Positions 1 to 8,416 of a stretch of 31,135 nt of DNA are shown one piece after another. The position numbers and the translations under genes are program-made. The stretch is taken from the NCBI GenBank assembly GCA_052034865.1, contig JBPOIC010000038.1, forward strand, positions 1-31,135. Reading direction: 5' to 3'. The notes under the pieces were generated by a model. It saw only the letters and a list, made by a program, of their open reading frames with translations. It did not search any database and was not told where the DNA came from. The stretch is from JBPOIC01 sp052034865. Its GTDB lineage: Bacteria; UBA10199; JADFYH01. Position 1 is the stretch's first letter. Each line of letters starts with the position of its first letter.

Positions 1-2
1 GG

Positions 3-131
3 GACAGCTTTATCTCTTATCTGAAAGAAGATCATAAGCAGGTGTATGAGCATGTGAAAGAAAGCTCAGAACACACAATGCAATCACTCACCCCCGTCCA
101 CGAGCTAAAACTCAAAGCACAAAGCTCCTAA
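3..131 (+). CDS. C-terminal end of an unidentified protein (partial)
   Basis: An open frame runs in from the left edge and stops at TAA 129-131, giving about 42 residues. The tail is hydrophilic and partly helical (it contains ISYLKEDHKQVYEHVKE) and ends LKLKAQSS. I do not recognise it. Its stop is 14 bases before the start of the nitroreductase-like gene on the same strand, so the two are probably co-transcribed. That makes its identity relevant to the ThiF/nitroreductase pair that follows, but the fragment is too short to name. Confidence 0.5.
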   Translation, partial: DSFISYLKEDHKQVYEHVKESSEHTMQSLTPVHELKLKAQSS

Positions 132-145
132 GGCAGAAAATATTT

Positions 146-1222
146 ATGAGAGACTCCATTCGCCGGATTTTGCAAGCGGCTCTGACAGCTCCCTCCGGAG
201 ATAACTGCCAGCCTTTTCTGTTTCAAATGATTTCCGAGAATGAAGTGAAAATCTTTCATGACCCTGTGCGAGCAAAGCACCGCTTAAATGCAAACTCGAT
301 TGCTTCCTGTCTTTCTTTTGGTTGTGTGTTGGAGACTATTTGTATCGCATCAGGTGCTGAAGGCCTTCGTCCTGCCCTGGAATGGAATCTGCAAAATCAA
401 AATGATTTGAAAGTGGCTTGGGGAAAGATAAGCTTTACTCCTGCAATGCCCATTCAAGATCCTCTTCTAAATTTTATTTCATTGAGAAAAACGGATCGAT
501 CTTTCTACGAAACCGAGCCCAACTTATCACAGACTTTCCATAAAATTCTTGAAGAGGAAAATTCTCTAGAGTTGGGTCGTTTGTGTTTTGCAGAATCAAT
601 TTCATCTGATCTTTTGGACTACCTACAGCTTGCAGATAGTTTTTGCTGGGCAGACCCTTATTTGATGGCAGACACGCTCGATTGGATCCGTTTCTCAGAA
701 AAAGAAATTCAAAATTATAAGGATGGAATGCCTTGGCAAACGCTTGGGATAAATTATCTGGATGCACAGATGATGCGACAGCTGAAAAAACACAAGCGCT
801 GGATTCCTTTGGTTGGAAAAATGGCCAAATTTATTTCCAGAAAAGTGGTGAAAAAACAGATTCAATCAGCATCTGCTTTAGGGTGTATTTCTATGAAGGA
901 AAAATCTCCAGATGCTATTGTAAAGGCAGGGCGATTGGTTTTTAGAACCTGGCTTAAGCTAAACGGATCGGGTTGTGCAGTTCACCCGCTTTCGATTGGG
1001 GTATTGCCCAGTTTAGCTCTGGATATGGATAAAGGCTGGAAAATGAGTATCGATCCTTCTTATTTTGCTCTCTTTAAACAAGGACCTGATATCCTCAGAA
1101 AACAATTTAAGATTCCCGCTGATGAATCCCCTGTTTGGTTATTTAGAACCGGAAAACCTGGAAAGTCCCTTCCTTCGCTCCCAACCCCACGACGTCCTCT
1201 TGAAGAAGTTCTTTTGCCTTGA
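146..1222 (+). CDS. Nitroreductase-fold protein (MoeY/Acg-like)
   Basis: A 358-residue protein with nitroreductase-fold hallmarks. The N-terminal segment at residues 11-24 contains APSGDNCQPF, matching the FMN-phosphate-binding APSxxNxQPW pattern. RKTDRSF at 114-120 resembles the second R-T-x-R motif of this superfamily. The C-terminus has an FRTGKP motif and then PTPRRPLEEVL, as in the nitroreductase half of mycobacterial MoeY-type proteins. Members bind FMN, and their substrates in this branch are not established. It is longer than classical nitroreductases (about 200 residues), as expected for this branch. It follows an unknown partial gene by 14 bases and ends 25 bases from the convergent ThiF-like gene. 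Family confidence is good; the reaction is unknown. Confidence 0.75.
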   Translation: MRDSIRRILQAALTAPSGDNCQPFLFQMISENEVKIFHDPVRAKHRLNANSIASCLSFGCVLETICIASGAEGLRPALEWNLQNQNDLKVAWGKISFTPAMPIQDPLLNFISLRKTDRSFYETEPNLSQTFHKILEEENSLELGRLCFAESISSDLLDYLQLADSFCWADPYLMADTLDWIRFSEKEIQNYKDGMPWQTLGINYLDAQMMRQLKKHKRWIPLVGKMAKFISRKVVKKQIQSASALGCISMKEKSPDAIVKAGRLVFRTWLKLNGSGCAVHPLSIGVLPSLALDMDKGWKMSIDPSYFALFKQGPDILRKQFKIPADESPVWLFRTGKPGKSLPSLPTPRRPLEEVLLP

Positions 1223-1247
1223 CCCTTTTAATAAAGAAGAGGCTGTT

Positions 1248-2132
1248 TTAAGAAGTTTTGTTTTGGGCAAAAAGTTTTTTAAGATACCACCTCTTTAATT
1301 TTTGTATGGGGCTTTTTCCACCCAGCCACAGCCGTCCTTTTTTTAACCTTAGTTTCGAAGGATCAAACTGAAAATAGCGAGGAGAAAGAAAAGGAGGTCT
1401 TCGGCCCAACAAAATATGAAGGGCCTCAGTGCAGGCAAGCCCTGTGCTTAGGTGAATGGCGGTTGCTAGTGAGGGGACTTTCCTTTTGCTTAAGTTCACT
1501 CTGGAGGGGTCAATTTGCCCCAATTGAAGCATGCCGGGGGTGACTCCTACCGCAAAGGCAACGAGCAAATCCTCTTCTGACTTGCAACTTCCAAAATCAA
1601 AGTAATCTTCAGAAGACATTCCTCCTGGACCAAACACATGTAGAGTCATCGTCATGCCAATAGGCCCTGAGGTGACAAGATAAATTCCTTTTTCCTCACA
1701 GGCTTTGTAGAGCAGCCGACGCACGGGAACGACAAAAAAATCCAAACCATCCATGACGATCTGAACATCTTTTAAGAACTCATCTTTATTTTCTGACGAG
1801 AATGCTTCAAAGGTTTTAACATTTGCATGTGGATTGATAGTGAGAATGATTTCTTTGATGACCTCGGTTTTTTTTCTTCCAATAGCACCCAAAGTCGCAC
1901 CACTTTGACGATTGAAGTTGGCTGGCTCAAAGATATCCGGATCCGAAAGATGAAAATTTCCAACTCCCATGCGGGCGAGTGTCAGTGCATGGGCCCCTCC
2001 GACGCCTCCCAATCCTGGAATGGCAACCCGAGCATCTGCTAATCTATTTTGCTCGGCTTCAGACACCAATCCCAGGTTTCTTGAGAAAAGCTCGGCATAC
2101 TCCGGAAGAGATTTGTTTTGATTAAACGACAT
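1248..2132 (-). CDS. ThiF/MoeB/E1-like adenylyltransferase
   Basis: A 294-residue Rossmann-type protein of the ThiF/HesA/MoeB/E1 superfamily, which adenylates the C-terminus of a ubiquitin-like or peptide partner using ATP. Visible features are the nucleotide loop GLGGVGG (40-46), the acidic pair D64 and D66, the N72-x-N74-R75-Q76 motif, a GRKKTE segment near 85-90, and D128/D131 with R138. I see no CxxC zinc pairs of the kind found in MoeB. AGGAGG lies just upstream of the ATG on the minus strand. It faces the nitroreductase-like gene, and in mycobacterial MoeY proteins the same two domains are fused, which suggests a shared pathway. The substrate is unknown and no ubiquitin-like ThiS or MoaD gene is in view. 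Confidence 0.85.
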   Translation of the reverse strand: MSFNQNKSLPEYAELFSRNLGLVSEAEQNRLADARVAIPGLGGVGGAHALTLARMGVGNFHLSDPDIFEPANFNRQSGATLGAIGRKKTEVIKEIILTINPHANVKTFEAFSSENKDEFLKDVQIVMDGLDFFVVPVRRLLYKACEEKGIYLVTSGPIGMTMTLHVFGPGGMSSEDYFDFGSCKSEEDLLVAFAVGVTPGMLQLGQIDPSRVNLSKRKVPSLATAIHLSTGLACTEALHILLGRRPPFLSPRYFQFDPSKLRLKKGRLWLGGKSPIQKLKRWYLKKLFAQNKTS

Positions 2133-2330
2133 AAAGCCTCCTGTTTGTTTTTAATAGGGCGAGTGGGGGCGAGACGACGAAATATTATGGAGCGGAATTT
2201 TGATCAGACTCAACCAAATAATTTAGATTTTAAGCCTCTTTACTTGAATGAAGAGGAGTGGCTAAGAACAAATCATAAATAATTTTAAATCAATTTTAAT
2301 TTTGAAGATGAAAGAAAGGATTCGTTTTTT

Positions 2331-4673
2331 ATGAATTTTGAAATCTGGTTTTCGCAACTTCACCCGACGATTTCAGCTCGCTCCGCTCAGGCCGTATTAA
2401 AACTTGCTGCAGAAGATGCGACAGTTCCTTTCATTGCAAGATATCGAAAAGAACAAACGGGAAATCTGGATGAAGTCGCTATTCAGTCTGTGATCGACGC
2501 CCATGAAAAATGGGAGACCCTTCTTAAAAGGCAGGCATTTATCGTCGAAGAAATTGAAAAGCAGGGCAAACTTGTTCCTGAGCTTAAGGAAAAAATTTTT
2601 TCTACTTTTCATTTGGACACCCTGGAAGATCTTTATCTTCCCTATAAGAAAAAAAGAAAAACAAAGGCCATGATTGCTAAAGAGGCGGGGTTGGAGCCTT
2701 TGGCAGAATGGCTTTGGCAGTTAGGACATCAAGAAATGACGGTGATCGATGGAATGTCGGTAGAGAAATTCGCATCTTCATTTTGTGATGCAGAAAAGAA
2801 TATTCCTGATGTTGGATCGGCTTTGCAAGGAGCGCAGGATATCCTGACCGAAAAGCTCGCAGAAATGCAGTCTCTAAGACAATGGGTGAGGAATGAGACT
2901 TTTGAAAAGGCTTATGTGCTTGCAATAAAAAGTGAGAAGGCCAAGCCTCATAGCAAGTATGAGCGCTACTTTGATTTTCAGGAGACCGTTTCCTCATTGC
3001 TCAAACCCCAGAACTCTCATCGTTATCTGGCTCTTCGCAGAGGGTGGATGGAGGAAGAGCTTACGGTTTCGATAGGTGGTGCTCGTATTCAGATAGGTGA
3101 AGAAGATGTTTTTATTCGATCCCTTCTTCAGCATTTTGAAAATGAGGCTTTGAAAGATCCTGGATCCATCGCTGCGCCGATTTTGCTGAAAGCTGCTAAG
3201 ATGGCGCTCAAAGCCTATGTCCTTCCCAGCATTGATTCAGAAATTCATAAAAGTCTCAAAGAAGTTGCAGACGATGCGGCAATTAAAGTCTTTGTGGAGA
3301 ATGTCCGAAAACTCCTTCTGGCTTCTCCAATGGGCCCCAAGGCAGTACTGGGAGTGGATCCCGGAATCCGAACAGGCTGCAAACTTGCAATCATTGATAA
3401 TGCCGGAAAATATTTGGGTAGCTCTATTCTTCATCTGCAGACCGAAAACGAAAAACATCAGTCCCAAAAAATGCTGTCTGTGCTTTTTAAGAAAATCTCC
3501 TTTCAAGCAATTGCAGTCGGGAATGGAACTGCGGGCCGCGAAACGGAGTCTTACTTGCGAGAAACGTTGCGAGAGTTGGGGTTTGGACAGATACCTGTAG
3601 TGATGGTGAGCGAAAGTGGAGCGAGTGTTTACAGTGCGAGCGATGTTGCGAGGGAAGAGTTTCCGGATCTTGATGTGACTGTGCGAGGGGCCATTTCGAT
3701 TGCACGTCGTCTACAGGATCCTCTGGCAGAGCTTGTAAAAGTAGATCCTAAAAGCATTGGTGTAGGGCAGTATCAACATGATGTGAATTCGGGAAGTCTC
3801 AAAAAAAGTCTCGATCAAGTAGTAGACTCCTGTGTGAATCAGGTGGGAGTGAATTTGAATACTGCTTCCTATCATCTGCTCTCGCACGTCTCTGGAATTG
3901 GCCCTGCTCTTGCTAAATCAATTGTAGAGTATCGGGGAGAAATGGGGCTTTTTAAATCACGAGAAGATCTTTTGAAGATCCCTCGGTTCTCAAAAAAGAT
4001 TTTTGAGCAGTCTGCGGGGTTTTTGCGTATTCCAGAGGCTGAAAATCCTCTCGACAATACGGGCGTCCATCCTGAGCGCTATCCACTTCTTGAAAATCTT
4101 GCTCAGCAGATGGGAAGAACCCTGAAAGATTTGACGGGAAAAGGGATCCAGCTCATCAAAGATCATCCGGAATTTAAAAAGCTTGTGGGCGATTTTACCT
4201 TTCAGGACATTTTGCAGGAGCTTGAAAAACCAGGGCGAGACTCACGGGAAAATTTTATTCCGTTTCAGTACCGGGAAGACATTCATGAAATTTCAGATTT
4301 GAAGCCAGGAATGATTTGTAGCGGAATTGTGACCAATGTAACTAATTTTGGTGCCTTTGTAGACATTGGAGTCCATCAGGATGGTTTGGTTCACATTTCT
4401 CAACTGGCAGATCGTTTTGTTAAAGATCCTCGAGAAGTCGTAAGCCCCGGAGATAAAGTGCAGGTTCGCATTTTAGAGGTTAATTTTGAGAAAAGACAAA
4501 TCGCTTTGACTCGAAGGCTTGATGAGAAATCAGAAGGGAAAAAGGCCGCGGGCGCTCCTGTAAGGCAGGCTAACCCAGGACACTCCCAGTCATCTGCAGC
4601 GAAAACCAAAAGCTCACCAAATCATAATCCATTTGCGGCGCTGGCTTATTTGAAAGGTCAGTTGCGCAGGTGA
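2331..4673 (+). CDS. tex: Tex family S1 RNA-binding protein
   Basis: A 780-residue protein with the full Tex architecture: a helical N-terminal region, a YqgF/RNase H-like domain beginning at GVDPGIRTGC (341-350), a helix-hairpin-helix region from about 509, and an S1 RNA-binding domain at about 658-727 (FGAFVDIGVHQDGLVHIS). A 40-residue polar, low-complexity tail follows. Tex is a cytoplasmic nucleic-acid-binding protein linked to transcription and RNA metabolism; Spt6 is its eukaryotic relative. Length and order match the family. An AAGAAAGGA element precedes the ATG. The gene is divergent from the ThiF-like gene with about 200 AT-rich bases between them, and is followed by a separate secreted-protein gene. 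Confidence 0.95.
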   Translation: MNFEIWFSQLHPTISARSAQAVLKLAAEDATVPFIARYRKEQTGNLDEVAIQSVIDAHEKWETLLKRQAFIVEEIEKQGKLVPELKEKIFSTFHLDTLEDLYLPYKKKRKTKAMIAKEAGLEPLAEWLWQLGHQEMTVIDGMSVEKFASSFCDAEKNIPDVGSALQGAQDILTEKLAEMQSLRQWVRNETFEKAYVLAIKSEKAKPHSKYERYFDFQETVSSLLKPQNSHRYLALRRGWMEEELTVSIGGARIQIGEEDVFIRSLLQHFENEALKDPGSIAAPILLKAAKMALKAYVLPSIDSEIHKSLKEVADDAAIKVFVENVRKLLLASPMGPKAVLGVDPGIRTGCKLAIIDNAGKYLGSSILHLQTENEKHQSQKMLSVLFKKISFQAIAVGNGTAGRETESYLRETLRELGFGQIPVVMVSESGASVYSASDVAREEFPDLDVTVRGAISIARRLQDPLAELVKVDPKSIGVGQYQHDVNSGSLKKSLDQVVDSCVNQVGVNLNTASYHLLSHVSGIGPALAKSIVEYRGEMGLFKSREDLLKIPRFSKKIFEQSAGFLRIPEAENPLDNTGVHPERYPLLENLAQQMGRTLKDLTGKGIQLIKDHPEFKKLVGDFTFQDILQELEKPGRDSRENFIPFQYREDIHEISDLKPGMICSGIVTNVTNFGAFVDIGVHQDGLVHISQLADRFVKDPREVVSPGDKVQVRILEVNFEKRQIALTRRLDEKSEGKKAAGAPVRQANPGHSQSSAAKTKSSPNHNPFAALAYLKGQLRR

Positions 4674-4731
4674 CTTTGCCTAGAAACTCTTTGACACTTT
4701 CTTGAGCCTTTTGTTAGTTTTTCAAGCACTT

Positions 4732-5265
4732 ATGAAATCCAAAAAAATCCTTCTTTCCCTTTTGCTGTTAAGTGTTTCGGGAGTTTCGTTAGCGCACGCC
4801 TATGAAAGTCGATACGTGCGTGATCGAGATGATAGAAGTAATGCTCCTCATGGAATTCCTCTCGGATATCACGAAGTGGTCACTGGGTTGGAATCCCAAC
4901 CTTATTCTCAAAATGATTCGCATATCCATGTGATCGGATGGAAATCTAGAGTTCCTCTCAAAACTATTGTCGGATTTATGCAAGAAGGAGTGACCGATCA
5001 GCTTTCTGTTTTAAAGCATTTTTCGGCACCTAACGTGATCACTCGATCTCCCCAGGATAAAGAGACCTGGGTCTACCATTGGCTTTGGTCTTATGAGAAT
5101 GAGTATGATCCAGAACGGGCGATGATTAAAATGGATCATCCTGCCAAGAGAATGAGAAAAAATAAAGCTCCTGTTTCGATGGTGATCACCTTCAATAAGG
5201 ATGATGTTGTTGAATCTTATTCTGTTAAAATGCTGAAGGTGAAAAAAGATGCTTTTGATGAATGA
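4732..5265 (+). CDS. Small secreted protein of unknown function
   Basis: I choose the ATG at 4732 because it opens directly into a Sec signal peptide (MKSKKILLSLLLLSVSGVSL, cleavage probably after AHA), giving 177 residues. A TTG start ten codons upstream would add residues in front of the signal peptide. The mature part is hydrophilic with charged stretches such as YVRDRDDRS and a Lys-rich end, with no cysteine cluster and no family I recognise. No Shine-Dalgarno is obvious, and a perfect TTGACA lies at 4691-4696 without a good -10. It probably acts in the periplasm or on the surface. It sits between tex and a methyltransferase-like gene, and neither suggests a role. Confidence 0.65.
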   Translation: MKSKKILLSLLLLSVSGVSLAHAYESRYVRDRDDRSNAPHGIPLGYHEVVTGLESQPYSQNDSHIHVIGWKSRVPLKTIVGFMQEGVTDQLSVLKHFSAPNVITRSPQDKETWVYHWLWSYENEYDPERAMIKMDHPAKRMRKNKAPVSMVITFNKDDVVESYSVKMLKVKKDAFDE

Positions 5266-5383
5266 TCCTTTTTCAGACTTTCCTTTAGTCGTGAAATGAT
5301 TTCTCCCATAATATTCCTTCCTCATTAAAATGAAACCCTCTGCGTGAAAATCCAGGATGGACGGATTCAAAAAAACTCTCTAT

Positions 5384-5397
5384 TGGAACCGGTTCCA
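5384..5397. promoter_or_regulatory. LacI-family-like operator palindrome at a start codon
   Basis: TGGAACCGGTTCCA is a perfect 14-bp palindrome with a central CG. It fits the TGnAAnCGnTTnCA pattern typical of LacI/GalR-family operators. Its last base is the A of the ATG at 5397, so a bound repressor would sit over the start codon of the methyltransferase-like gene. No LacI-type regulator is encoded in the window. The match could be chance, and no experiment is implied. Confidence 0.4.
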
Positions 5398-6146
5398 TGA
5401 AAGACCTCCTTCGCAAATTTGTTCAGGTGCTTGGCCAAGGTGTCGAAAAAGTTGGGAGGCGGCTTGAGAAAAGCCCCTTGGGCAAAAAACCTATCAATAA
5501 GATTAAACTTTTACAAAAGACCTCAGGGGTGGTTCTTCCGCCAGGGCGTTTGAGAAAAGTCCTGGAGGCTTTCGAGAGTCGTGAGATCTCCTCGAGTGTC
5601 CCCAGCCTTTCTGGTAAAAAAGTTCTTCATCTTTCTACTAACGGCAATAAGCAATGGAACTTGATCAGACAAAAAGCTGCTGCCACCCTTTTGCATCTCG
5701 ATGCTTCTCCTCTTTATTCCGAAGTTGAGCCTACTTCCCGTGCCGATCTTATTGAGATTCGTGCATCTGTTACTCAAATTCCACTTCGAGAAGGAGAGTT
5801 CGATTTTCTTCTACTTCTAGGGGCGGGCGTGCAACGAGAGTGTATCAACGATTGGGCCAAAGAACTTGCCCGTGTTACTCGTGAGGGGGGGAGAGTCGTG
5901 ATTTCGGTGATTCATCCTTATCTCGAATATCTTTTAAATCCGAATATGGGATTTGTTCATGGGATCGATCAATACTTTATGAATTTGCGAAAGGCGGGCA
6001 TCTATGTTGAAGAAATTCGCGAAATTAAAGCGGACGATTCTTTTAAAGCGCTTTGGGGGTCCGGCGGCACAGAGTTTGATGTCAATCCTCTAAAAGGGAT
6101 TCCAATTATCCTTATTTTGAGAGGAGTTCGACTAAAGAAGAAGTAG
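5397..6146 (+). CDS. Class I SAM-methyltransferase-like protein
   Basis: A 249-residue protein with a Methyltransf_11-like core. A basic, lysine-rich N-terminal segment (1-45) leads to VLHLSTNGN at about 75-83, where motif I normally reads VLDLGCGxG. Next come a predicted acidic strand end (LLHLDASP), a polar loop with ASVTQIPLREGEFDFLLLL, and ELARVTREGGRVVISVIHP, the usual post-motif III pattern. The SAM-binding glycine motif is clearly degenerate, so binding may be altered or lost. The start codon overlaps a LacI-type palindrome and no strong ribosome binding site is seen. It is followed after about 50 bases by a RidA-like gene on the same strand. Substrate unknown. Confidence 0.6.
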   Translation: MKDLLRKFVQVLGQGVEKVGRRLEKSPLGKKPINKIKLLQKTSGVVLPPGRLRKVLEAFESREISSSVPSLSGKKVLHLSTNGNKQWNLIRQKAAATLLHLDASPLYSEVEPTSRADLIEIRASVTQIPLREGEFDFLLLLGAGVQRECINDWAKELARVTREGGRVVISVIHPYLEYLLNPNMGFVHGIDQYFMNLRKAGIYVEEIREIKADDSFKALWGSGGTEFDVNPLKGIPIILILRGVRLKKK

Positions 6147-6196
6147 TTCATCCATAAACATGGTCTTTTTTGGTTAGGAAAAATAACGAGCGAGCT

Positions 6197-6670
6197 ATGG
6201 AAGCACCTCCAATCAAACCAGAAGAAAAACTCAAACTGCTCAAGATCCATCTCAGCGAGCCTGGTTCTCCAGAAGGAGCTTACGTTCCCTGTGTAAGAAC
6301 GGGCTCTCTTCTATTTATAAGTGGGCAACTTCCAAAGATAGGACCTCAACTTGCTTTCAAAGGGAGGTTGGGGAAAGAAATTAATATGGACAATGGCAAG
6401 CGAGCTGCAAGGCAGGCAGTGGCGAATGCCTTGTCGATTGCTAAATGGCACTTGGGTTCGCTCGATAAAATTAAGAAGGTTGTGCGTTTGACAGGCTATG
6501 TGAATAGTTATCCCGGCTTTACAGATCAGGCCAAAGTCATGGATGGTGCAAGTGAGCTCTTAGGGGAAGTTTTTGGAGAGATTGGCAAGCATAGCCGGGT
6601 AAGTGTTGGAGTTACTGATCTTCCAGGAATGGCTACCATTGAAATTGATCTAATTCTTGAGGTTCGATGA
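6197..6670 (+). CDS. RidA/YjgF/YER057c family protein
   Basis: A 157-residue protein of the RidA family, whose best-known members deaminate reactive enamine/imine intermediates released by PLP enzymes. Seen here: GSLLFISGQLP, the helical ARQAVANALSIAKWHLGSLD stretch, and SRVSVGVTDLPGMATIEIDL near the C-terminus, typical of the family's trimer-interface and substrate-pocket segments. I start at ATG 6197; an in-frame TTG at 6170 adds nine residues the family lacks. The window also has a PLP aminotransferase (ilvE), but about 24 kb away, so no functional link is implied. RidA subfamilies differ in activity, so deaminase activity is inferred. Confidence 0.88.
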   Translation: MEAPPIKPEEKLKLLKIHLSEPGSPEGAYVPCVRTGSLLFISGQLPKIGPQLAFKGRLGKEINMDNGKRAARQAVANALSIAKWHLGSLDKIKKVVRLTGYVNSYPGFTDQAKVMDGASELLGEVFGEIGKHSRVSVGVTDLPGMATIEIDLILEVR

Positions 6671-6835
6671 GATGGGGTGACGCGGCGCATGAAAAATCTT
6701 GACACGATTTTTTTCCGGATGGTAAAGACGCCCAGCTATTGCAGAGCTGGTGAGAGAAATCGAATAACTAAAGCACTCTAGAAGTGTTTACAATTGAGTT
6801 AAAGATTACCTTCGATTATCTAAAGATATATTAGG

Positions 6836-6863
6836 TTGACACATAATTATATATAACTTAAAT
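6836..6863 (+). promoter_or_regulatory. Candidate sigma-70-type promoter for the porin
   Basis: A perfect TTGACA at 6836-6841 is followed after 16 bases by TTAAAT (4 of 6 to TATAAT) within a very AT-rich stretch. Another TTGACA at 6699-6704 has only a poor -10. This is the best promoter-like sequence in the region upstream of the porin, and is supported by sequence pattern alone. Confidence 0.4.
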
Positions 6864-6922
6864 ATTACCACCGTCGTCTGTTACCCTTCCGGCGTCTTAA
6901 GGCTAGAAAAAGCTTGAGATTG

Positions 6923-7002
6923 ATTCAGAAGAAAAAACCAAATCCGACATCATGAAATAAAATGTTGTCTGGATGTTGGTCTTTTGTGTCTTGATTCTGA
7001 AT
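6923..7002 (+). other. Potential structured RNA element in the porin leader
   Basis: ATTCAGAA (6923-6930) is complementary to TTCTGAAT (6995-7002), an 8-bp outer stem. It encloses an imperfect hairpin at 6943-6973: TCC, GACA and CAT pair with ATG, TGTC and GGA, with one mismatch and one bulged T. Nested helices in a long leader suggest folding with a possible regulatory role. The pairing is seen in the sequence; function is inferred and no known family is matched. Confidence 0.3.
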
Positions 7003-7181
7003 GAAGGGGGAAAGGGGGTATGGAGTTAGGTGGTGAAAATAGAATAAATTGTGAAGCTTAAGTAGAAACCAAAAATTACAAATCGCGTTTGGGGCTCTTC
7101 TTCAGAAAGTAAAATGAAAGAAGAGTAAATAATAATTTAAGATTTAGTTAATAGTTCAACATCAGAAAAGGAGAGGAAAAT

Positions 7182-8393
7182 ATGAAAAAAAGCAGATTAG
7201 TTGCAGTAATGGCCGCGGTGGCTCTTTTAGGCGCCTCGCCATTAAAGGCTGCAGATAAAGGTGGTGCCGGCGGTCTCGAGCTTAGCGGTAACATCGACGT
7301 AGTTGCTGGTTATCAAAAAGACAGCAAATACACGAACCCAACAGGTGCAGAGTTCAGCGCTATCAATTCAGCAGATGATGCTAGACAGGGAGTTGGTCAG
7401 TTAGGTGATTTCCGTGGTTCCAGCTCTTCTAAAAGAGATACTTTCAATTTCTACATCGACCAGGTCGAATTGGATGTGAACAAGACCTTCGGTGAAAACA
7501 TTCGTATTCGTGCTGACCTCGATATGGGTCGCGGTCTTTCCGGGACTCCCCATGGAGTTTTCAATCTTGAGCAGGGTTATGTGACCGCCAATATTCCCGT
7601 TGGAAACGGCGTAGAATTGTTAGTTGGCCGTTTTAATGCCCCTATCGGTCTTGAGTCTGTCGATCGCAATGACAATATTGCTGTTTCACACAGCAATGGA
7701 TACCGCTTCTTACGCCCTCACAATGTGACCGGTGCGAAGATATATTATGCGTTTAATGAAAACGTTGATATGCACTTATATGCCGTCAACAACCTTTGGG
7801 ATTCTATCACCAATGACACCCTCATTCCTTCCTATGGAACTCGCCTTGGGTTTACCTGGGGTGAAAAGGGAAGTGAAAATGTCGTAGGTATCTCCTATGC
7901 TGGTGGCCCAGAAGGTGCTGTTGAGTTGGGTAGTGGAAATTCCATTAATGAAATGAAACACCTCACGCACATTGGGGATATCGATTTCTCCTTCCATGTG
8001 ACCGATGCATTCGTTGTCGCGGGTGATCTTATGTATCGCCAGGACAATAATGCTCATGGTGCTGGCCAGGGTGCTTGTGCTGTTGTTGGAACCGGTGGTT
8101 CTACCTTTACAAAGAACTGTAAAGGTTACAGCGCTCAGTTAACCTTAGGTTATAACTTCAACGAGTCATGGAATGGCTGGTTACGTTATGACTATCTCCA
8201 TGATGTTCATGCCAACTACACTGGAGTTGATCAGCAAATCCATGCAGGTGCAATTGGTGCTGCTTATCAGATCACCGACGGTGCAAAAGTGAAGGCTGAA
8301 TATCGTATGGATTTAGGTCTTCCTGCTGAAGCCGTGAGTACCAAGAATATCTACAACCACGGTGTGGCTCTTGAGTTTGCCTACGACTTCTAA
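7182..8393 (+). CDS. Outer-membrane beta-barrel porin (BBP2/OmpL-like)
   Basis: A 403-residue predicted porin. A Sec signal peptide (MKKSRLVAVMAAVALLGASP, cleavage near LKA) leads into alternating beta-strand sequence rich in Gly, Asn and aromatics and ending LEFAYDF, the terminal Phe typical of barrel proteins recognised by BamA. LLVGRFNAPIGLESVDRNDN and the following SHSNGY segment resemble the BBP2 (OmpL-like porin-2) family. Two cysteines near 299-313 could form a loop disulfide. Expression is probably strong: an AAAGGAGAGG ribosome binding site, a long leader and a dedicated strong terminator mark a single-gene unit. Transported solutes cannot be deduced from sequence. Confidence 0.8.
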   Translation: MKKSRLVAVMAAVALLGASPLKAADKGGAGGLELSGNIDVVAGYQKDSKYTNPTGAEFSAINSADDARQGVGQLGDFRGSSSSKRDTFNFYIDQVELDVNKTFGENIRIRADLDMGRGLSGTPHGVFNLEQGYVTANIPVGNGVELLVGRFNAPIGLESVDRNDNIAVSHSNGYRFLRPHNVTGAKIYYAFNENVDMHLYAVNNLWDSITNDTLIPSYGTRLGFTWGEKGSENVVGISYAGGPEGAVELGSGNSINEMKHLTHIGDIDFSFHVTDAFVVAGDLMYRQDNNAHGAGQGACAVVGTGGSTFTKNCKGYSAQLTLGYNFNESWNGWLRYDYLHDVHANYTGVDQQIHAGAIGAAYQITDGAKVKAEYRMDLGLPAEAVSTKNIYNHGVALEFAYDF

Positions 8394-8416
8394 TTAGAAG
8401 TAAATAGGTGATTCAT

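Larger units (their letters stand above)
6671..7181 (+). promoter_or_regulatory. 511-bp gene-free region: porin promoter and leader
   Basis: No convincing ORF lies between the RidA gene and the porin. The stretch is AT-rich and holds a candidate promoter at 6836-6863, a 6-bp hairpin at 6732-6750, and a larger structured element at 6923-7002. Immediately before the porin ATG is a near-ideal Shine-Dalgarno (AAAGGAGAGG). If the 6836 promoter is used, the porin mRNA has an unusually long 5' leader of roughly 310 bases. I cannot match it to a known riboswitch or small-RNA family. Confidence 0.55.

Noticed and set aside
2235..2256. CCTCTT/AAGAGG inverted repeat between the ThiF-like gene and tex
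   Set aside because: Only 6 bp with a 10-base loop and no T-run; too weak for a terminator or a supported operator.
2677..2997. 106-residue minus-strand ORF inside tex
   Set aside because: tex is a clear conserved gene over its full length; the antisense frame shows no domain or start signal.
6719..6751. Resemblance of GGTAAAGACG and a following hairpin to a cyclic di-GMP riboswitch
   Set aside because: The conserved tetraloop, receptor and GACGCAAAG-type joining segments are not all present; the hairpin is only 6 bp.
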